From: Rhodamnia argentea
Taxonomy: Eukaryota; Streptophyta; Magnoliopsida; Myrtales; Myrtaceae
Reading direction: 5' to 3'
Assembly (NCBI RefSeq): GCF_020921035.1
Contig: NC_063154.1
Location: forward strand, 7,068,001-7,132,000
Length of the DNA stretch: 64,000 bases
The position numbers were made by a program, and so were the translations under genes. Every line of letters starts with the position of its first letter. The first letter of the stretch is position 1. Below the pieces are notes generated by a model that ran no database searches, was not told the DNA's origin, and was given only the letters and a program-made list of their open reading frames with translations. Positions 61,153 to 64,000 of the stretch are shown here, in pieces.

Positions 61153-61190
61153 AAGTCTTTGGGCTAGGCTCGAAATCAAATCTAATCTCT

Positions 61191-62245
61191 ACCAGTCTTG
61201 GCTTTGGAGCTATTTTCCTAACTAGTTCCAACACAAGATCGGGCAACCATTCGATGGTGAATAGTGACTAACGATAAAATATTTTTACTCACTTTTTCTT
61301 GATTAGTGTCCGTGTAGGAAACATTAAATTCTTATGATTAATCAATAGATTTTGCGAGTAAATATTCCTTAATTTTTATAAGACTAAGTTTTTAAGTCAA
61401 ATATTGATGAAATAATTATTATTATTTTTGTGTGTACTGCTCCACTGCCGCCCAAGCCTCCAATATTAGATCCCAACCTCCGATCCGAGGTCCCAAGCCA
61501 CGGGCCACTGCAGGCTGAGGGGGATATCCGTGCCATGGTTGTGAGTCTTATGATCTCTGCAGTCGCCACAACCGTGTACCGTGATGAGACGACGGCAATG
61601 GCGACGGGATGTGATGGTGGCGACATCGGCGTGGGGCCAAGGTTGATGCAACGGCGGCCCAGGTGGGGGTGGGGTGAAGCCGGTGGAGAAGGGGAAGGGA
61701 ATGTAGGCTAAAAGCTTTTAGGTCTTGGGTTATTTCCTCGATAAACTCGCATTGATTTTGATTAACTGGGGTATCTATGTGGATCAAATCATATGTCCCC
61801 GATGCATCTCTTCATCTCTTCATTTCCATGCATCGCGATGAAAGAAAAATTGACATAAATGGACCGACATGTGATACCCGTCAAACTATATACATTATTA
61901 TTTGCGAAAAGAACAATATTTATGAACGAGGTATATGATTAGGCTCCCCTGCATGGAGACTGCCCCAACAGCAAGCAAGCGACACAATAAAATTTGCCCT
62001 AGCTTTTCGGACATCAGATCAAACAGAACCATAATCAATACTGCTCGAATACATCCGCGTCATCATCTAACAGCTTTATCTTCCGTGTTGCAGATCGGAA
62101 GTCAGGCACGAGCCCCACTTAGCCCGTCGTTTGATTATTCTACGGCCAAACTTGAATTTGCAGCAAGCATACTCATATCACACTTAACCTTGGTCTGTAT
62201 CCTACAGTTCGTTCCATGGACCTTGATCCTCCATCAATCATGATT
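61191..62245. other. Intergenic, nothing recognised
   Basis: Short overlapping frames at 61384-61787 on both strands, with no domain. The last part is the 3' flank of the minus-strand gene at 62246-62839. Confidence 0.5.
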
Positions 62246-62839
62246 TTAACTGGACAACCTCATCTCTCTTTTAGACCTCCAAGTAGCCGACAGGTACTTG
62301 CTGTTCTCGCTCTGATCCACTTGCCTGTAAATTTTTTTCCTCTCGTAGCTTGCGCTCTGATCTGCAATCACACCCGCCATTCACCATGTCAATCTATATC
62401 CTAAACATAAACAAAGATCAATGAAAGCTCGAGGAAGACAAAAGTTAAGTACACTCCCAAGAGCAATAAACCGTCGCCCGTGATTACCCGACGCATGCCT
62501 TGTTCTTGACTTGACGATGTTAGGAATGAAAACACCGGTTCCGTTGCTCTTCTGCCACGAGCTCCAAATGCAACTCGGAACGGAAGAATCGGGGTTCCTC
62601 TTCTCCCACGAATTAAAATGGCCCAAACCCTTCGCACAAGCCGAAGGACTGGCCTTCATCGCATCATTATAAGCTCTCGCGACGTGCCTGGTCTCGAGAG
62701 AACCCTCGTCCTGGTCTTCCTCAGCCGTTAGCTCGAGGATCTGCCTCTTGAGCTCGGCGTAGTAAACATCCTCGTCTTCATGCCGATCGAGGTCGATAGT
62801 GGCCATGCTGGATTGAAGAGACGTGTGGTGGGAGACCAT
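62246..62839 (-). CDS. Uncharacterised plant protein, paralog with GTGVFIP motif
   Basis: Two exons on the minus strand: 62839-62488 and 62361-62246, joined at phase 1 with donor GGTAATC and acceptor TTGCAG. The length is about 155 residues from the first Met; a second Met (MATIDLDRHEDED) at 62806 is an alternative start. It shares with the gene at 55694-56247 an acidic N terminus leading to YAELKRQILELT, a Trp-containing middle (CIWSSWQKSNGTGVFIPNIV) and an intron of the same phase shortly after GTGVFIP. The exon 2 tail (YERKKIYRQVDQSENSKYL, then RSKREMRLSS) is basic but differs from the paralog's lysine run. Function unknown; a nuclear location is a guess from the basic tail. A TATA motif sits 99 bases upstream. 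Confidence 0.8.
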
Positions 62840-62937
62840 TTTTTCCTTCGGTTGTAAATCTCGAACCTGATTAGATGGGTAGAGATGGGAAAAGAGATAT
62901 GGACTGCTTATTTGTTGTTGAGAAATTTAGATGGGAG

Positions 62938-62945
62938 TATATATA
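62938..62945 (-). promoter_or_regulatory. Probable TATA box for the GTGVFIP paralog
   Basis: TATATATA (minus strand), 99 bases before ATG 62839. Confidence 0.55.
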
Positions 62946-64000
62946 GATGGAGTTGTTGAAGAAGGTGGAGTGTTTGGGGTCAACCAAACACACATTTGAT
63001 TAAACATAAGCAGCAACTAATTAGGTTAACTCGAACCAATATAGATCCAAGTTGGGAGAATATTGTCCACTTTGTTGTAGGTTATTGCATGTCTCGTGTA
63101 CCCGAGTTTCCCATTCAGTAGTTAGTCGCCCATTGACTGCTAACTTTCTTTCACTTATACAATTAAATAGAATAATCGATCGTGACGTGCTGACTAACAT
63201 AAGCAGAAAATATGCTCCCGAGTTGTCGCTTTCGACGCGAAAAAAGGATAGGGAGGAAGCTCTTCGAAACGTCAGTTCTGTCAACAAAACCATGTTTATG
63301 TTTGTGGGCCTGGCTGAACCGCCATCCTAGGCCACGACAGCAATAGTGATAATGGTGATAATTTATAAAAGCAAAACCAGAGCAAATCGTGACATCTGTT
63401 TATTGTTTTCGCTGGGAGGAGATAGGTTAACGTTAGTTAAGAGCATCAGTAGTGCAGGTGTACCACCGCAACTGTAAAAGCCAAGATAGAAATGCCTTGG
63501 CTTAGTCAAAGTACGGTTCATCGGCCAACGTCGTGTACTGTCTCTGCTTTCGTTTGCTGTTCTTTTTTCAGGTTCCAACGATTAATTTACTTCGATGCAT
63601 TATCCATCTGCATGCTCTAACACCCACGGATCGTGATGGCTACGACTAATTCAATCGATAATGAAAGATTAATCTGCTAAGTACTTTGGATTGGAATATC
63701 TTTTCACTAACTGTCTTGCTTATGGTCGCACGGTTGATTAAATAAATATAATTAGGCTCCGGAAAAAAATATTGCATCTTTAATGAAAAATTTTTAAAAC
63801 ATAAATTGTTGTTGACTATTGGTTAATTATTTAAGCAATACAAACAATATTTTCACGAAAATATTTTCCAAATAATCCAATTTTCGCGAAACAAACGAAA
63901 CATTAGGGTGCGTTTGTTTAAGTGAAAGTGTTTTTCGGGAATTGATTTTCTGAACTTTTACTCGTTTGGTTTGTCAAAAATGATTTAATTAACGGAAAAC
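62946..64000. other. Intergenic; left end of a possible MITE at the window edge
   Basis: No gene recognised. From about 63905 the sequence reads 'gggtgcgtttgtttaagtg', the style of a common plant MITE terminus, but its partner end lies outside the window. Confidence 0.4.

Larger units (their letters stand above)
57250..61190. mobile_element. Long-TIR element, host of two nested insertions
   Basis: The left arm 57250-57598 is the reverse complement, with scattered mismatches, of a right arm split between 60486-60745 and 61161-61190. Matching landmarks: 'gtggcttccgacatcctt' at 57321-57338 against its inverse at 60684-60701, 'ggccttgtgtga' against 'ttctcacacaaggc', and 'agagattagc' against 'ctaatctct'. 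The arms share wording with family C ('cagccataaacttgttg'). Removing the hAT (57607-60477) and the family-B MITE (60754-61152) with one target duplication each restores a near-palindromic element of about 650 bp. No own coding capacity. Confidence 0.75.

Noticed and set aside
62381..62487. Unspliced hydrophobic end of the second GTGVFIP-family protein
   Set aside because: It reads as a hydrophobic helix, but the donor at 62487 and acceptor before 62361 give a basic tail like the paralog's. The segment is best read as intron.
1..64000. Search for CRISPR arrays, operons, prophage or viral integrations
   Set aside because: The sequence is plant nuclear DNA. Repeats are microsatellites and transposons with target duplications, and no array with regular spacers or viral gene was seen.

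Overview
The window is plant nuclear DNA, from a woody eudicot. The evidence is spliced genes with GT-AG introns, plant-only gene families (RAV, NIGT1/HHO, PERIANTHIA-type TGA bZIP), an AT-rich intergenic background, many (GA)n/(CT)n microsatellites and small inverted-repeat transposons. The repeat style, with palindromic elements whose arms read 'gacaaatttatccc' and GC-rich 'gcgagg' hairpin loops, resembles Myrtaceae (Eucalyptus-like) genomes. That assignment rests on recall only, not on a search.

Layout. 0.5-1.2 kb: an inverted-repeat element. 1.7-4.8 kb (+): the 3' exons of an RLP4-type leucine-rich-repeat receptor-like protein, whose 5' part lies outside the window. 4.8-20.9 kb: mostly gene-poor sequence with MITE-like repeats. 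21.2-22.3 kb (+): an intronless, GC-rich RAV/TEMPRANILLO-type AP2-B3 repressor. 24.4-29.3 kb (+): a ten-exon organellar type I methionine aminopeptidase (MAP1D-like) with all five metal ligands. 35.1-37.2 kb (+): a five-exon HHO/NIGT1 GARP transcription factor. 45.8-47.1 kb (-): the first four exons of a GDT1-like (UPF0016) transporter, with no recognisable C-terminal exons. 51.5-55.3 kb (+): an eleven-exon PERIANTHIA ortholog. 55.7-56.2 and 62.2-62.8 kb (-): two two-exon paralogs of an uncharacterised plant family with a shared GTGVFIP motif. Between them, at 57.2-61.2 kb, lies a nest of three transposons: a decayed hAT and a small MITE, both inside a larger long-TIR element.

How the genes relate. 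RAV, HHO, GDT1-like and PAN recapitulate a block known from two duplicated regions of Arabidopsis chromosome 1 (from memory: TEM1-HHO3-GDT1-like 4 around At1g25520-25560, and PAN-GDT1-like 5-HHO2-TEM2 around At1g68640-68840). This supports each identification and suggests conserved synteny. Genes here are independently transcribed; there are no operons. No tRNA, rRNA, CRISPR or viral sequence was recognised. Splice sites were placed by eye from GT/AG signals, reading phase and family resemblance.
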